From Actinomyces sp. (lineage in GTDB: Bacteria; Actinomycetota; Actinomycetes; Actinomycetales; Actinomycetaceae): a stretch of 38,284 bases of DNA. The translations under genes were made by a program, and so were the position numbers. Under the pieces are notes generated by a model. That model was given only the letters and a program-made list of their open reading frames with translations. It did no database searches and was not told the origin of the DNA. Of this stretch, positions 28,508 to 37,316 are shown piece after piece. The DNA is taken from positions 14,162 through 52,445 of the forward strand of contig NZ_JAUNHI010000016.1 of assembly GCF_030524025.1 (NCBI RefSeq), in the 5' to 3' direction. Positions within the stretch are counted from its first letter, which is position 1; each line of letters starts with the position of its first letter.

Positions 28508-28574
28508 TTGACAGGTGTCGCCTAGACCACAAGATGTGGGGGCGCTTTGGAAGAAATACCCCAAGATCATGTGT
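28508..28574 (+). promoter_or_regulatory. nrdD promoter with two NrdR-box-like sites
   Basis: TTGACA (28508-28513) is a consensus -35, with a weak AAGATG -10 17 nt on. Two 16-mers resemble the NrdR consensus: CCACAAGATGTGGGGG (28527-28542) and CCCCAAGATCATGTGT (28559-28574), each fitting about 12-13 of 16 positions. Their starts are 32 bp apart, three helical turns, the arrangement NrdR needs. The first box covers the -10. NrdR would repress nrdDG when dATP is plentiful. No nrdR gene is in the window. Confidence 0.6.
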
Positions 28575-28668
28575 TGATCGAGTAGTGTCAGCCGCGGCGC
28601 CGTCGCCCGAGCCCTGGTCCGGACGCGGTGCCGCCCCGACAACCGCCCACGACCCACCGGAGACCGCC

Positions 28669-30618
28669 GTGTCCGACCGCACGCCTGATGCCGCACCGAC
28701 CGCCACCCACCTCGCAGCCGCCCACCCCGAGCTTATCGCCCGAGGATCGGCCGACTCCGCCGTCGCCCACGGCTCGCGCCCCATGGTCGACGCCGTCTCC
28801 ACGATCACCGAGTACCTCGACCGCTCCGACTGGCGCGTCAACGCCAACGCCAACCAGGGCTACTCCCTGGGCGGGATGATGCTCAACACCTCCGGGAAGG
28901 TCGTGGCCAACTACTGGCTCAGCCAGGTCTACCCGCAGGCCGCGGGGCAGGCCCACCGCGAGGGCGACATCCACATCCACGACCTGGACATGTTCGCCGG
29001 GTACTGCGCCGGCTGGTCGCTCAAGAACCTCCTCCAGCAGGGCCTGGGCGGCATCCCCGGCAAGATCTCCTCGGGGCCGCCCAAGCACTTCTCCTCCGCC
29101 GTCGGCCAGATCGTCAACTTCCTGGGCACCCTCCAGAACGAGTGGGCCGGCGCCCAGGCCTTCTCCTCCTTCGACACCTACATGGCCCCCTTCGTGCGGC
29201 TGGACGCCATGACCTACGAGCAGGTCCTCCAGTGCATGCAGGAGCTCATCTTCAACCTCAACGTCCCCTCCCGCTGGGGCACCCAGACACCCTTCACCAA
29301 CCTCACCTTCGACTGGACCTGCCCGGCAGACCTGGCCGAGGAGCACCCCCTCATCGGCGACGAGCTGTGCGACTTCACCTACGGGGACCTCGAGGAGGAG
29401 ATGGCGCTGATCAACCGCGCCTTCATGGAGGTGATGGCCGCCGGTGACGCCGACGGACGCGTCTTCACCTTCCCCATCCCGACTTACAACATCACCAAGG
29501 ACTTCGACTGGGACTCCGAGGGCGCCGACCGCCTGTTCGCCATGACCGCGAAGTACGGCCTGCCCTACTTCCAGAACTTCATCAACTCCGAGCTCGACCC
29601 CGGCATGATCCGCTCGATGTGCTGCCGCCTCCAGCTCGACCTGCGCGAGCTCCTCAAGCGCGGCAACGGCCTGTTCGGCTCGGCCGAGCAGACCGGATCG
29701 GTCGGGGTGGTCACCGTCAACATGGCGCGCCTGGGGTACCTGCACACCGGCGACGAGACCGGTCTCCTTGAGGCCCTCGACCCGCTCCTGGAGCTGGGCA
29801 AGGAGACCCTGGAGCTCAAGCGCGCCGTCATCCAGCACCACATCGACGCCGGCCTGTTCCCCTACACCCGGCGCTGGCTGGGCACCCTGGAGAACCACTT
29901 CTCGACCCTGGGCGTCAACGGCATGAACGAGATGGTCCGCAACTTCACCGCCGACGCCTACGACCTGACCGACCCGCGCGGGCACGACCTGTGCGCCAGG
30001 GTCCTCGACCACGTCCGCGACACGATGGTGCGCTTCCAGGAGGAGACCGGCCACCTGTACAACCTCGAGGCCACACCCGCCGAGGGCACGACCTACCGCT
30101 TCGCCAAGGAGGACCGCAAGCGCTTCCCCGGCATCATCCAGGCCGGCACCGACTCCAACCCGTACTACACGAACTCCTCCCAGCTGCCCGTCGGCCACAC
30201 CCCCGACCCCTTCCTGGCTCAGGAGATGCAGGAGGAGCTCCAGACCAAGTACACCGGCGGCACCGTCCTCCACCTGTACATGAACGAGCGCGTCTCCTCG
30301 GCCACGGCCTGCAAGGAGCTCGTGCGCCGGTCCCTGACCGCCTTCCGCACCCCCTACATCACGATCACGCCGACCTTCTCCATCTGCCCCACCCACGGCT
30401 ACCTGCCCGGGGAGCACGAGACCTGCGAGAAGTGCGCCGCGCTGCACCCCCAGGCCGAGCCGGTGGAGTGCGAGGTGTGGACGCGGGTCATGGGCTACTT
30501 CCGCCCGGTGCGCTCCTTCAACATTGGCAAGCAGGGGGAGTACGCCGAGCGGACCATGTTCACCGAGGGCGCCGCTGCCAGCCACGGCCCGGTCGTCTCC
30601 CGCCTGGTCGGAGCCTGA
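28669..30618 (+). CDS. nrdD: Anaerobic (class III) ribonucleoside-triphosphate reductase
   Basis: Makes deoxynucleotides from NTPs without oxygen using a glycyl radical. The 649-residue product has HREGDIHIHDLDMFAGYCAG, the active-site cysteine region RSMCCRLQLDLRELLKRGNG, SVGVVTVNMARLGYL and the C-terminal RVMGYFRPVRSFNIGKQGEY, where the Gly of RVMGYF is the likely radical site. Zinc ligands are in CPTHGYLPGEHETCEKC. There is no N-terminal ATP-cone, so dATP feedback through that domain is absent. GTG 28669, preceded by CCGGAGA, is chosen over the open frame upstream, which runs through the operators. nrdG follows 6 nt later. Confidence 0.96.
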   Translation: MSDRTPDAAPTATHLAAAHPELIARGSADSAVAHGSRPMVDAVSTITEYLDRSDWRVNANANQGYSLGGMMLNTSGKVVANYWLSQVYPQAAGQAHREGDIHIHDLDMFAGYCAGWSLKNLLQQGLGGIPGKISSGPPKHFSSAVGQIVNFLGTLQNEWAGAQAFSSFDTYMAPFVRLDAMTYEQVLQCMQELIFNLNVPSRWGTQTPFTNLTFDWTCPADLAEEHPLIGDELCDFTYGDLEEEMALINRAFMEVMAAGDADGRVFTFPIPTYNITKDFDWDSEGADRLFAMTAKYGLPYFQNFINSELDPGMIRSMCCRLQLDLRELLKRGNGLFGSAEQTGSVGVVTVNMARLGYLHTGDETGLLEALDPLLELGKETLELKRAVIQHHIDAGLFPYTRRWLGTLENHFSTLGVNGMNEMVRNFTADAYDLTDPRGHDLCARVLDHVRDTMVRFQEETGHLYNLEATPAEGTTYRFAKEDRKRFPGIIQAGTDSNPYYTNSSQLPVGHTPDPFLAQEMQEELQTKYTGGTVLHLYMNERVSSATACKELVRRSLTAFRTPYITITPTFSICPTHGYLPGEHETCEKCAALHPQAEPVECEVWTRVMGYFRPVRSFNIGKQGEYAERTMFTEGAAASHGPVVSRLVGA

Positions 30619-30624
30619 GCGGCC

Positions 30625-31407
30625 ATGGCGGTCCGGCACGACGACGGTGGTGCGGGGCGGCGCAACGTGGCGGGCCCGCTGAGCCGTCCCGCCGACGACC
30701 TTGTCATCGCCGGGCTCGTCCCCCTGTCGACGGTCGACTGGCCGGATCGCCTCGCGGCCAGTGTCTTCTGCCAGGGCTGCCCCTGGAGCTGCTTCTACTG
30801 CCACAACCGGGCGCTCATCCCCACGCGGGTGCCGGGCCTGGTCGACTGGTGGGAGGTGCGCGACCTGCTGGCGCGCCGCCGGGGCCTGCTCGACGGCGTC
30901 GTGTTCACCGGCGGGGAGGCGCTGCGTCAAGACGCCCTGGCCGACGCCGCCGCCGAGGTCAAGGAGATGGGCTTCGACGTCGGGCTGCACACGGCCGGCT
31001 GCTACCCGGGGCGGCTGGGGGACATGGTCCGGCGCGGGCTGGTCGACTGGGTGGGGCTCGACCTCAAAGCGCTGCCCGAGCACTACGAGGCGGTCGTCGG
31101 CGCCCCCGGTGGCGCCAAGGCCTGGCAGGCCCTGGGTGTCCTTGTTGACGCGCAGGCCCGCGGCGGGCCGGCCTTCGAGGTGCGCACGACGGTCGTGCCC
31201 GGGGACGTCACGGCGGCCGATGCGCTCGCGGTCGCCCGCCGGGCGCAGGCCGCGGGTGCGCGGGCCTTCGCCCTCCAGCAGGCGCGCGCCGAGGGGACGA
31301 GCCGGGCCTTCCCGGTGACCGCCCCGGGCTGGGACGCCGAGTGCGCGCGCCTCGCCGAGGCGATCGAGGCCCTGGGCTGGGAGGCGTTCACCTACCGGGC
31401 GGCGTGA
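30625..31407 (+). CDS. nrdG: Anaerobic ribonucleotide reductase activating enzyme
   Basis: Radical-SAM activase that installs the glycyl radical on NrdD. The 260-residue protein has LVPLSTVDWPDRLAASVFCQ followed by GCPWSCFYCHN, where C52, C56 and C59 form the CxxxCxxC cluster motif, and FTGGEAL for SAM binding. The length and the TLVDYPG-like variant STVDWPDRL fit the NrdG2 type found with ATP-cone-free NrdD. It is 6 nt after nrdD, so the two form an operon under the same promoter. The N-terminal 20 residues are poorly conserved, and a later start is possible. Confidence 0.95.
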   Translation: MAVRHDDGGAGRRNVAGPLSRPADDLVIAGLVPLSTVDWPDRLAASVFCQGCPWSCFYCHNRALIPTRVPGLVDWWEVRDLLARRRGLLDGVVFTGGEALRQDALADAAAEVKEMGFDVGLHTAGCYPGRLGDMVRRGLVDWVGLDLKALPEHYEAVVGAPGGAKAWQALGVLVDAQARGGPAFEVRTTVVPGDVTAADALAVARRAQAAGARAFALQQARAEGTSRAFPVTAPGWDAECARLAEAIEALGWEAFTYRAA

Positions 31408-31816
31408 GGAAGCGGCTCGGCTCCGGGCGCACTCCGGTGGTTGGGGCCGACCAGTCAGGAGTGGATGATCGCCAGGCTCCCCGGCGGCCACGAGCCACGC
31501 GGCCGTGCGCCTGGCCGCCGCCGCCGTCAACAACGTCACGACCTCATACACCTAGGCCACAAGCACGCGGCCTGACACACCAACAACACACCGTCCGAAA
31601 AACACCCAGCACTCCAGTCAGCAGCCGGCGGCCCGCAAGACCCCCATAGCGCAGGGCAGGCCGGTGACGCCGGTGGCCTCCATCAACCAGCCCGGCATTA
31701 CGGTCCGGGCCCATGCGGTGGCTACCCACCGCTAAAGGCCGGTGTCACCGAGCCGACGACGGCAGCCGCCCACCACCGGACAGCAGCGCCCAGTTGCTTG
31801 ACTGCCGTCTCAACGG
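31408..31816. other. Intergenic region before the PadR operon
   Basis: No convincing gene. It contains a small hairpin (GCGGTGG at 31715-31721, loop CTAC, CCACCGC at 31726-31732) without a T-run. A plus-strand frame ending TAG near 31556 could be a gene tail but matches nothing I recognise. Confidence 0.4.
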
Positions 31817-31837
31817 AATGGATACTGAGTATCCATT
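31817..31837. promoter_or_regulatory. 21-bp perfect palindrome, probable PadR operator
   Basis: Half-site AATGGATACT, a central G, and its exact complement AGTATCCATT form a perfect 21-bp inverted repeat, 36 bp before the PadR start. The ATACT/AGTAT core fits sites used by PadR-family repressors, which commonly repress themselves and an adjacent transporter. Palindrome seen; regulator assignment inferred from position. Confidence 0.7.
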
Positions 31838-31873
31838 ACCCGGTAAGTAGTTAGCGGTTGCTCGGGAGGCTTC

Positions 31874-32518
31874 ATGTCCATCAAGCACGCCCTGCTCGCC
31901 TTGCTGTCCGCGGGTGATGCCGGCACCTACCAGCTCCGCAAGGACTTCGAAGCCTCGACCGGCTCGACCTGGCCGCTCAACATCGGCCAGGTCTCCACAA
32001 CACTGGGGCGCCTGGAGCGTGACGGCCTCGTCACACGGCAAGACATCGCTCCTGCTGGCAGTACTCCTGCCCGAGCCGGGTCGACCTCCGGCGGCTCCGA
32101 GGTCGTCGCCTGGTCACTGACCGAGGCCGGCCGAGACTCGCTCGCACGCTGGTGGTCGACTCCTGTCGTGCGCCGCCACCCCGGGCGTGACGAACTCATC
32201 ATCAAGCTCGCCCTGGCCGCCACCGCGCCGGGTGTTAAGGTGTGTGACCTCATTCAATGTCAGCGACAAGCAGGCCAGGCCGCCCTGCACGAGATCACCC
32301 TGGCCCGCCGCGCCGCCACCGAGGACCTCGTGTCCTGCCTCATCTTGGACCACCACGTCTACACCCTGGAGGCAGAGCTGCCGTGGCTCGATGACGTCGA
32401 GGGCCGTCTGACTCGAGCCCGCCACCGCGCGGTGGGTGCGGACGGCTCCGCTCCCGCCGTGGGACGTGTCGCCGATCGTCACGCTACCGCGCAACCCGCC
32501 GCCGGGAGCCTGGCATGA
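31874..32518 (+). CDS. PadR family transcriptional regulator
   Basis: A 214-residue regulator. The winged helix-turn-helix spans about residues 1-100: MSIKHALLALLSAGDAGTYQ, then QVSTTLGRLERDGLVTRQ and VVAWSLTEAGRDSLARWW. It is followed by a helical C-terminal dimerisation domain (LVSCLILDHHVYTLEAELPW). A loop rich in Ser, Gly and Pro sits in the wing. GGGAGG precedes ATG 31874, and the stop overlaps the ATPase start by 4 nt, so regulator and exporter form one operon behind the 21-bp palindrome. The inducer is unknown, perhaps a toxic compound handled by the exporter. Confidence 0.9.
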   Translation: MSIKHALLALLSAGDAGTYQLRKDFEASTGSTWPLNIGQVSTTLGRLERDGLVTRQDIAPAGSTPARAGSTSGGSEVVAWSLTEAGRDSLARWWSTPVVRRHPGRDELIIKLALAATAPGVKVCDLIQCQRQAGQAALHEITLARRAATEDLVSCLILDHHVYTLEAELPWLDDVEGRLTRARHRAVGADGSAPAVGRVADRHATAQPAAGSLA

Positions 32519-33258
32519 GCGCCGCCGGGCACATCCTGACCATGGAGTCCATTACCCGCATCCACCGTGAGGGCCCGCATGCTGTCACTGCCCTGCAGGA
32601 CATCGACCTGGCCCTGCGCCCGGGTGAGTTCGTCGCCGTCATGGGACCGTCGGGCTCGGGCAAGTCCACGCTGCTCAACCTCGCCGGTGCCCTGGACACG
32701 CCCACCTCCGGGCGGATCCTGGTCGAGGGCTCAGAGCTCGCGGGCCTGAGCCCCACCCAACGAGCCGACCTACGGCGCCGGTCCATCGGCTTCGTCTTCC
32801 AGGACTTCAACCTTCTGCCATCCCTGACCGCCGTCGAGAACGTCGCCTTCCCTCTGGAGCTCGACGGCGCACCCACCGCCACCGCGCGCGCCCAGGCGCT
32901 GGAAGCCCTTGACGGCGTCGGCGTCGCCGACCTCGCCGACCGCTTCCCCGACGATGTCTCCGGCGGGCAGGCCCAGCGGATCGCCATTGCCCGCGCCCTC
33001 ATCGGACCCCGCCGCCTCCTCCTGGCCGACGAGCCCACGGGCTCCCTCGACTCGGTCGCTGGATCCGAGGTCATGTCCGTCCTGCGTCAGCGGGCTGACG
33101 ACGGCGCCGCCGTCATGCTCGTGACCCATGAGCCCCGCTTCGCCGCCTGGGCCGACCGGACAGTCTTCCTGCGCGATGGGCGCATGGTCGGGGCATCAGC
33201 GGCCGAGGACCCCGCGGTGCTCCTGGCGTCCCCGGGCGGCTACAGGGCCCAGGGATGA
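32515..33258 (+). CDS. ABC transporter ATP-binding protein (MacB/LolD type)
   Basis: A 247-residue ATPase that powers an FtsX-type permease. Walker A is GPSGSGKS (residues 44-51), the Q-loop is FVFQDFNLLPSLT, the signature is VSGGQAQRIAIARAL, Walker B is LLLADEPTGSLD, and the H-loop is VTHEPRFA. All catalytic residues are present. It belongs to the MacB/LolD class that moves antimicrobial peptides, lipoproteins or other envelope molecules rather than importing solutes. It overlaps both the PadR gene and the permease by 4 nt, implying coupled translation. Confidence 0.95.
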   Translation: MSAAGHILTMESITRIHREGPHAVTALQDIDLALRPGEFVAVMGPSGSGKSTLLNLAGALDTPTSGRILVEGSELAGLSPTQRADLRRRSIGFVFQDFNLLPSLTAVENVAFPLELDGAPTATARAQALEALDGVGVADLADRFPDDVSGGQAQRIAIARALIGPRRLLLADEPTGSLDSVAGSEVMSVLRQRADDGAAVMLVTHEPRFAAWADRTVFLRDGRMVGASAAEDPAVLLASPGGYRAQG

Positions 33259-36179
33259 TGAGGCGCCGTCTGAGCGCCTTGCGCCCGATCATCCGCCTGG
33301 CCCACCGTGACGCCGTTCGCCACCGTCTGCGCACCATGAGCGCCATCCTCCTCATCGCCCTGCCGGTGGCGGCCGTCAGCGGCCTCCTGGTCGCCATGGA
33401 GACGCAACGCTCGGACCTGCCCGACCGGCAGGCTGCCCTGGAGTCCATTCCCCATGGCGCTCAGGCCGTGGTCACTGGCACAGCAGTCCACCCGGAAGGC
33501 TCACCGTTGAGTCAACGGCCGGAAGGGCTTGTCGGCTGGATAGACGACCCCGACGTCGTGCCGGTGGACGCCAAGGATGTCGCCGGACTTGTGCCCGCCG
33601 CCGATGAGGTCCACCAGTACTGGACCACCGGCACGCTGCTGGCAACCACAGGCATCGACTCCGAGCCCGGGCGGATCGACGCTGTGGACACGGACACGGG
33701 CGCGGGCACGGGCACGGGCACTGCCGGCCTCGTCGGCGTCGAGACAACCGGTGTCGCCACCATGACCCTCACCGAGGCCGACACCGACGCCCTTGAGCTC
33801 CTGCTCCCGGCAGGCGGCAGACTCCTCCGCGGCGCCGCACCGGCCGACAACGCCGACATCGTCATCACCAGTGCCGTGGCCGAGCGCACCGGCGCCGACG
33901 TCGGCGACGAGATCACCGTCATCGCACCGCCCTTCTCCGGGGTGTACTCCACCGTGGGTTGGATCAACGAGTTCCTCGCAGGCAGCCAGCGCGGATTCCG
34001 GGTCTCCGGCGTGGTCGACTCCGACCAGGACACCGCCTGGGCGCGTACGGACTGGGTCGCAGCGACCGCCCAGGCGGACCCTGCGGGCGTCGACACCCGC
34101 TTCCTGGTCACCGGTCCCGAGGCGGTGACCTGGGAGCAGGTCAAGCGCCTCAACTCCCAGATGGCTGTAGTCGTCTCCCGAGAGGTGCTGAGCAACTATC
34201 CCTCCGACGCCGAGCTCTACCCGGTGGCCGTTGACCCCGCTGCCGTGGCCCTCCAGGTCGTCATAGTCATGTGTGCGGCGGCCGGCGCCATCAGCCTGCT
34301 GCTGGGGATGGTCACGCCGGCACTTGTCGTCGCCGTCGACCAGCAGCGACGCACGCTGGCGCTGGCCGCCGCCACCGGTGTCCGCCCTCGTGACCTGCGC
34401 CGCATCCTGACCCTCCAAGGGGTCGGGACGGGAGTGGTCGGCAGCCTGTTGGGCTGGGGCACAGGTGTGGCGGTGGGGGTCGGTGGACTGCGTGCCACCA
34501 TGCCCGGGCGTCCCGCGATCCTTCCTCCTGCGTGGCAGGCCATCCTCATCGTGGTCCTGTGCGCAGGAGCCGGCTGGCTCGCCACCGCCACGGCTGCACG
34601 CCGTGTGTCTCGCACCGACCTTGTAGCCTCCCTCAAGCAGCGGCCCAACCTCGACGGCCGTGTCAAGGCGCGAGGTCGATGGGCGGGTGCTGCCATCGCG
34701 CTAGTAGCTGCCGTGGGCTGTGCGCTCGCCTCACTGAGGGCGCCCATCGCGGCACTGGAGGCGGGAGGCTCCTCAGGCACGCCCGGACCGGGTGGCGCTG
34801 TGATGGTGCTGATGGCGCTCGCCGTCCTGGCTGCAGCAGTCGGTCTGCTGCTTGCCGTGCCGGTTCTGGTCCGGGCCGCCTCCTCGTGGGCCCACAGGGC
34901 GCCGATGGCCCTGCGCCTGGCCCTGCGGGAGGCCGGGCGCAGGCCGGCGCGAACCGCCCCGGTGGTGGGGGTGGTGGCCGTGGTCGTAGCGTTCCTGAGC
35001 GCCGGCTGCGTGCTTGTGCCCGCAGGGGCGCAGCACATGGAGGACACGCGGACCAGCCTCGTGGGACCCGGCAATCTGGCCATCGGGGTGGAGGTCCCGG
35101 TCAATGACGAGATCGACGCCGCGCTCCTGCGCTCCCAGGCCGCTGCGCTGGCCGGTGCGGGTCTCCCAGTGACAGGGACCCATCCCGTCTACTCCCTGGA
35201 CCTGAGAGGCGAAGACCGCCGCCTGCTGCACGCGCTGCCCGCCCCCGGGAAAGAGTGCGAGGAGGGTAAGGCGCCGTCCATCGGCTCGGTGCTGGGCCGT
35301 TCTGAGGCGGTGTGTGTCGACTCGATCCGTGGCTACACCGCGGGGTACGCGCTTCCATGGTGGCTGGGCGACACCGTACTCGTCCTGAGTGCTGAGACGA
35401 TGCGTGCCACGGGTGTGCCGGGCGCCGAGCAGGCTGCGCAGATGCTCGAGGAGGGTGGGGTCGTCGTCAACGACGCCACCACGATCGGCGATGACGGAAT
35501 GGTGACGGTGGCGGTAGCTGGAGCCGACGGGCCTTTGGGGACTGTCGAGGTGGCCGGGTACGCCCTGCCGCGTCTGGCCGCCTCACTGGTCATGACGCCT
35601 CAGACCCTGGCGGGTCTGGGAGTCGGCGGAGGTGCGCCGGTCTACGTCGGCGCGATCCTGGAGACATCACGAGACCTGACTCCCGCCGAGGTGTCACGGG
35701 CCACGGACATCCTGACGCAGCGAACTGACCTGCTCATGGTCTCGGCCGGCCGGGACGCACAGGCCCACCCGTGGGGTGGGCGGCTGGGTGTGGTCGCCTT
35801 CGTGGTGGCAGCGCTCTTCGCGCTGTCGGCGCTGGGGGTCAGTCTTGCTCTCGCGCGCAGCCAGATGCTGCCCGACCTCGTGACAATGCACGCTGTGGGT
35901 GCCCGGCCGCCCTTCCTACGGCGCGTCATGGTGGCACACGCGGCGGTCGTCCTGTGCCTGGGGGTGCCCCTGGGTGCGGTGACAGGCTGGTCAGTCGGCG
36001 CATACGTGATGGCCTGGTGGCGACGCATCTACCCCGACGGTTTCGCCGCCTGGAGCACAGCGCCGGCGACATGGGGGATGTTGGCCGTGGCGATCGTGAT
36101 CATTGTGGGCCTCGGACTGGCCGTTGCCCGAGTGGTTGCCCGGCTGCCACGCGACCTGGTGCGCAAGCGTCTGGAGTAG
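33255..36179 (+). CDS. FtsX-like ABC transporter permease
   Basis: A 974-residue membrane protein. TM1 (about 28-50, ILLIALPVAAVSGLLVAM) is followed by a large external domain, a central group of helices (about 325-460 with VVIVMCAAAGAISLLLGMVT, and again near 515-575) and a final FtsX domain (about 835-960). That gives two FtsX units in one chain, as in actinobacterial DevC/MacB-type exporters. A short in-frame repeat of GGGCAC (33698-33721) codes GTGTGT in the first external domain. It works with the overlapping ATPase; substrate unknown. Compare the broken permease near 0.8-1.3 kb, of a similar class but different locus. Confidence 0.92.
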   Translation: MMRRRLSALRPIIRLAHRDAVRHRLRTMSAILLIALPVAAVSGLLVAMETQRSDLPDRQAALESIPHGAQAVVTGTAVHPEGSPLSQRPEGLVGWIDDPDVVPVDAKDVAGLVPAADEVHQYWTTGTLLATTGIDSEPGRIDAVDTDTGAGTGTGTAGLVGVETTGVATMTLTEADTDALELLLPAGGRLLRGAAPADNADIVITSAVAERTGADVGDEITVIAPPFSGVYSTVGWINEFLAGSQRGFRVSGVVDSDQDTAWARTDWVAATAQADPAGVDTRFLVTGPEAVTWEQVKRLNSQMAVVVSREVLSNYPSDAELYPVAVDPAAVALQVVIVMCAAAGAISLLLGMVTPALVVAVDQQRRTLALAAATGVRPRDLRRILTLQGVGTGVVGSLLGWGTGVAVGVGGLRATMPGRPAILPPAWQAILIVVLCAGAGWLATATAARRVSRTDLVASLKQRPNLDGRVKARGRWAGAAIALVAAVGCALASLRAPIAALEAGGSSGTPGPGGAVMVLMALAVLAAAVGLLLAVPVLVRAASSWAHRAPMALRLALREAGRRPARTAPVVGVVAVVVAFLSAGCVLVPAGAQHMEDTRTSLVGPGNLAIGVEVPVNDEIDAALLRSQAAALAGAGLPVTGTHPVYSLDLRGEDRRLLHALPAPGKECEEGKAPSIGSVLGRSEAVCVDSIRGYTAGYALPWWLGDTVLVLSAETMRATGVPGAEQAAQMLEEGGVVVNDATTIGDDGMVTVAVAGADGPLGTVEVAGYALPRLAASLVMTPQTLAGLGVGGGAPVYVGAILETSRDLTPAEVSRATDILTQRTDLLMVSAGRDAQAHPWGGRLGVVAFVVAALFALSALGVSLALARSQMLPDLVTMHAVGARPPFLRRVMVAHAAVVLCLGVPLGAVTGWSVGAYVMAWWRRIYPDGFAAWSTAPATWGMLAVAIVIIVGLGLAVARVVARLPRDLVRKRLE

Positions 36180-36221
36180 GGCGGTGCCGTGGGCCCCGCC
36201 TGACAGGTCCAGGTCCCGCGC

Positions 36222-36267
36222 TGCCGTATGTCCCGATCTCGAGGTGCCATATGTCCCGATCTCGCGG
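36222..36267. repeat. Tandem pair of a dispersed 23-bp repeat
   Basis: Two adjacent units at 36222-36244 and 36245-36267 agree at 21 of 23 positions, with core ATATGTCCCGATCTCG. Related units are at 28289-28334. The pair sits between the permease stop and psuG. It is neither a CRISPR (no spacers) nor a terminator (no T-run). A regulator site or an intergenic repeat family is likely. Confidence 0.75.
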
Positions 36268-36303
36268 GGGAGGGGCGGCTCGTCTATGTTGGGCGCCGAC
36301 AAT

Positions 36304-36339
36304 ACCGTCACCACCGACGACACCGTCACCACCGACAGC
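36304..36339. repeat. 18-bp direct repeat in the psuG leader
   Basis: ACCGTCACCACCGAC occurs at 36304-36318 and 36322-36336 with an 18-bp period, about 30-60 bp before the psuG start. It could be a direct-repeat operator or simple slippage in the leader. Confidence 0.6.
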
Positions 36340-36365
36340 ACCGCCGAGCATGAAGGAGCACCACC

Positions 36366-37316
36366 ATGGTCACCCAGCCCATCCGCGTCAGCGACGAGGT
36401 CCGGTCCGCGCTGGCCGATGGCCGCCCGGTCGTGGCCCTGGAGTCAACGATCTTCACCCACGGGCTGCCCCGTCCGCGCAACCTGGAGGTCGCCCTCGAG
36501 GGGGAGGCCATCGCCCGCGACAACGGCGCCGTGCCCGCCACGATCGGCGTCTATCGCGGGCAGGCGGTCGTGGGCCTGAGCCCTTCGGAGATCGAGGAGC
36601 TCGCCGGCTCCGACGGACTCCTCAAGGCCTCGATCCGCGAGCTGGCCTACGCCCGTGTGCACTCCCTGAGCGCCGGGACGACGATCGCCGCCACCGCCTA
36701 CCTCGCCAACCGGGTGGGCATCGATGTCTTCGCCACCGGCGGCCTGGGCGGGGTCCACCACGGCGCCTCGACCACCTTCGACGAGTCCGCCGACCTCGTG
36801 GCCCTGGCCAAGACCTCCTTCCTCCTCGTGTCCTCGGGGGCCAAGGCCATCCTCGACATCGGCGCGACCCTCGAGCGCTTCGAGACCCTGAGCGTGCCGG
36901 TGGTCGGCTACCGGACGAACAACTACCCCGGCTTCTACGTGGCCGACTCGGGCTACACCGTCAACCAGCGCGTCGACACCCCCGAGCAGGCCGCTGACCT
37001 CCTGCTCACCCAGCGCGCCCTGGGCATCGAGGCGGGCATCAACTTGGCCAACCCCGTCCCCGTCGACGAGCAGCTCGACACCGAGGGCTTCGACGCCATC
37101 CTCGAGCGGGCCTGGGCCGACGCCGAGCGCGACGGCATCAGCGGGCAGGCCACGACCCCCTACCTCCTCGACTACATTCGCCGCGCCACCGATGGGCGCA
37201 GCCTGGACGCCAACGTCGCCCTGTACCGCAACAACGTGCGCCTGGCCTCCGCGGTCGCCGGTGCCCTGGCCGCCCGGGCCGCAGAGGCAGCGGGGGCGGC
37301 CGGGGAAGAACAGTGA
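36366..37316 (+). CDS. psuG: Pseudouridine-5'-phosphate glycosidase
   Basis: Splits pseudouridine 5'-phosphate into uracil and ribose 5-phosphate, the second step of pseudouridine catabolism. The 316-residue protein matches the family: PVVALESTIFTHGLPRPRN, DNGAVPATIGVYRGQAVVG, ATGGLGGVHHGA, VVGYRTNNYPGFYVADSGY and NLANPVPVDEQLD. AAGGAG at 36353-36358 fits ATG 36366. The PfkB kinase begins at the stop codon, so the two are coupled; the kinase would supply the phosphorylated substrate. A direct repeat and the 23-bp repeats lie in the leader. Confidence 0.95.
   Translation: MVTQPIRVSDEVRSALADGRPVVALESTIFTHGLPRPRNLEVALEGEAIARDNGAVPATIGVYRGQAVVGLSPSEIEELAGSDGLLKASIRELAYARVHSLSAGTTIAATAYLANRVGIDVFATGGLGGVHHGASTTFDESADLVALAKTSFLLVSSGAKAILDIGATLERFETLSVPVVGYRTNNYPGFYVADSGYTVNQRVDTPEQAADLLLTQRALGIEAGINLANPVPVDEQLDTEGFDAILERAWADAERDGISGQATTPYLLDYIRRATDGRSLDANVALYRNNVRLASAVAGALAARAAEAAGAAGEEQ

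Noticed and set aside
28588-31551. Long minus-strand open frame (987 codons) opposite nrdD-nrdG
   Set aside because: Composition is Val/Gly/Asp-rich with no domains; it is the usual antisense shadow of GC-rich genes, and the plus strand encodes clear NrdD and NrdG.
31715-31732. Intrinsic terminator after nrdG
   Set aside because: The hairpin has a 7-bp stem but no following T-run and is about 310 bp from the nrdG stop.
36222-36267. CRISPR array
   Set aside because: Only two directly abutting units without spacers and no cas genes.
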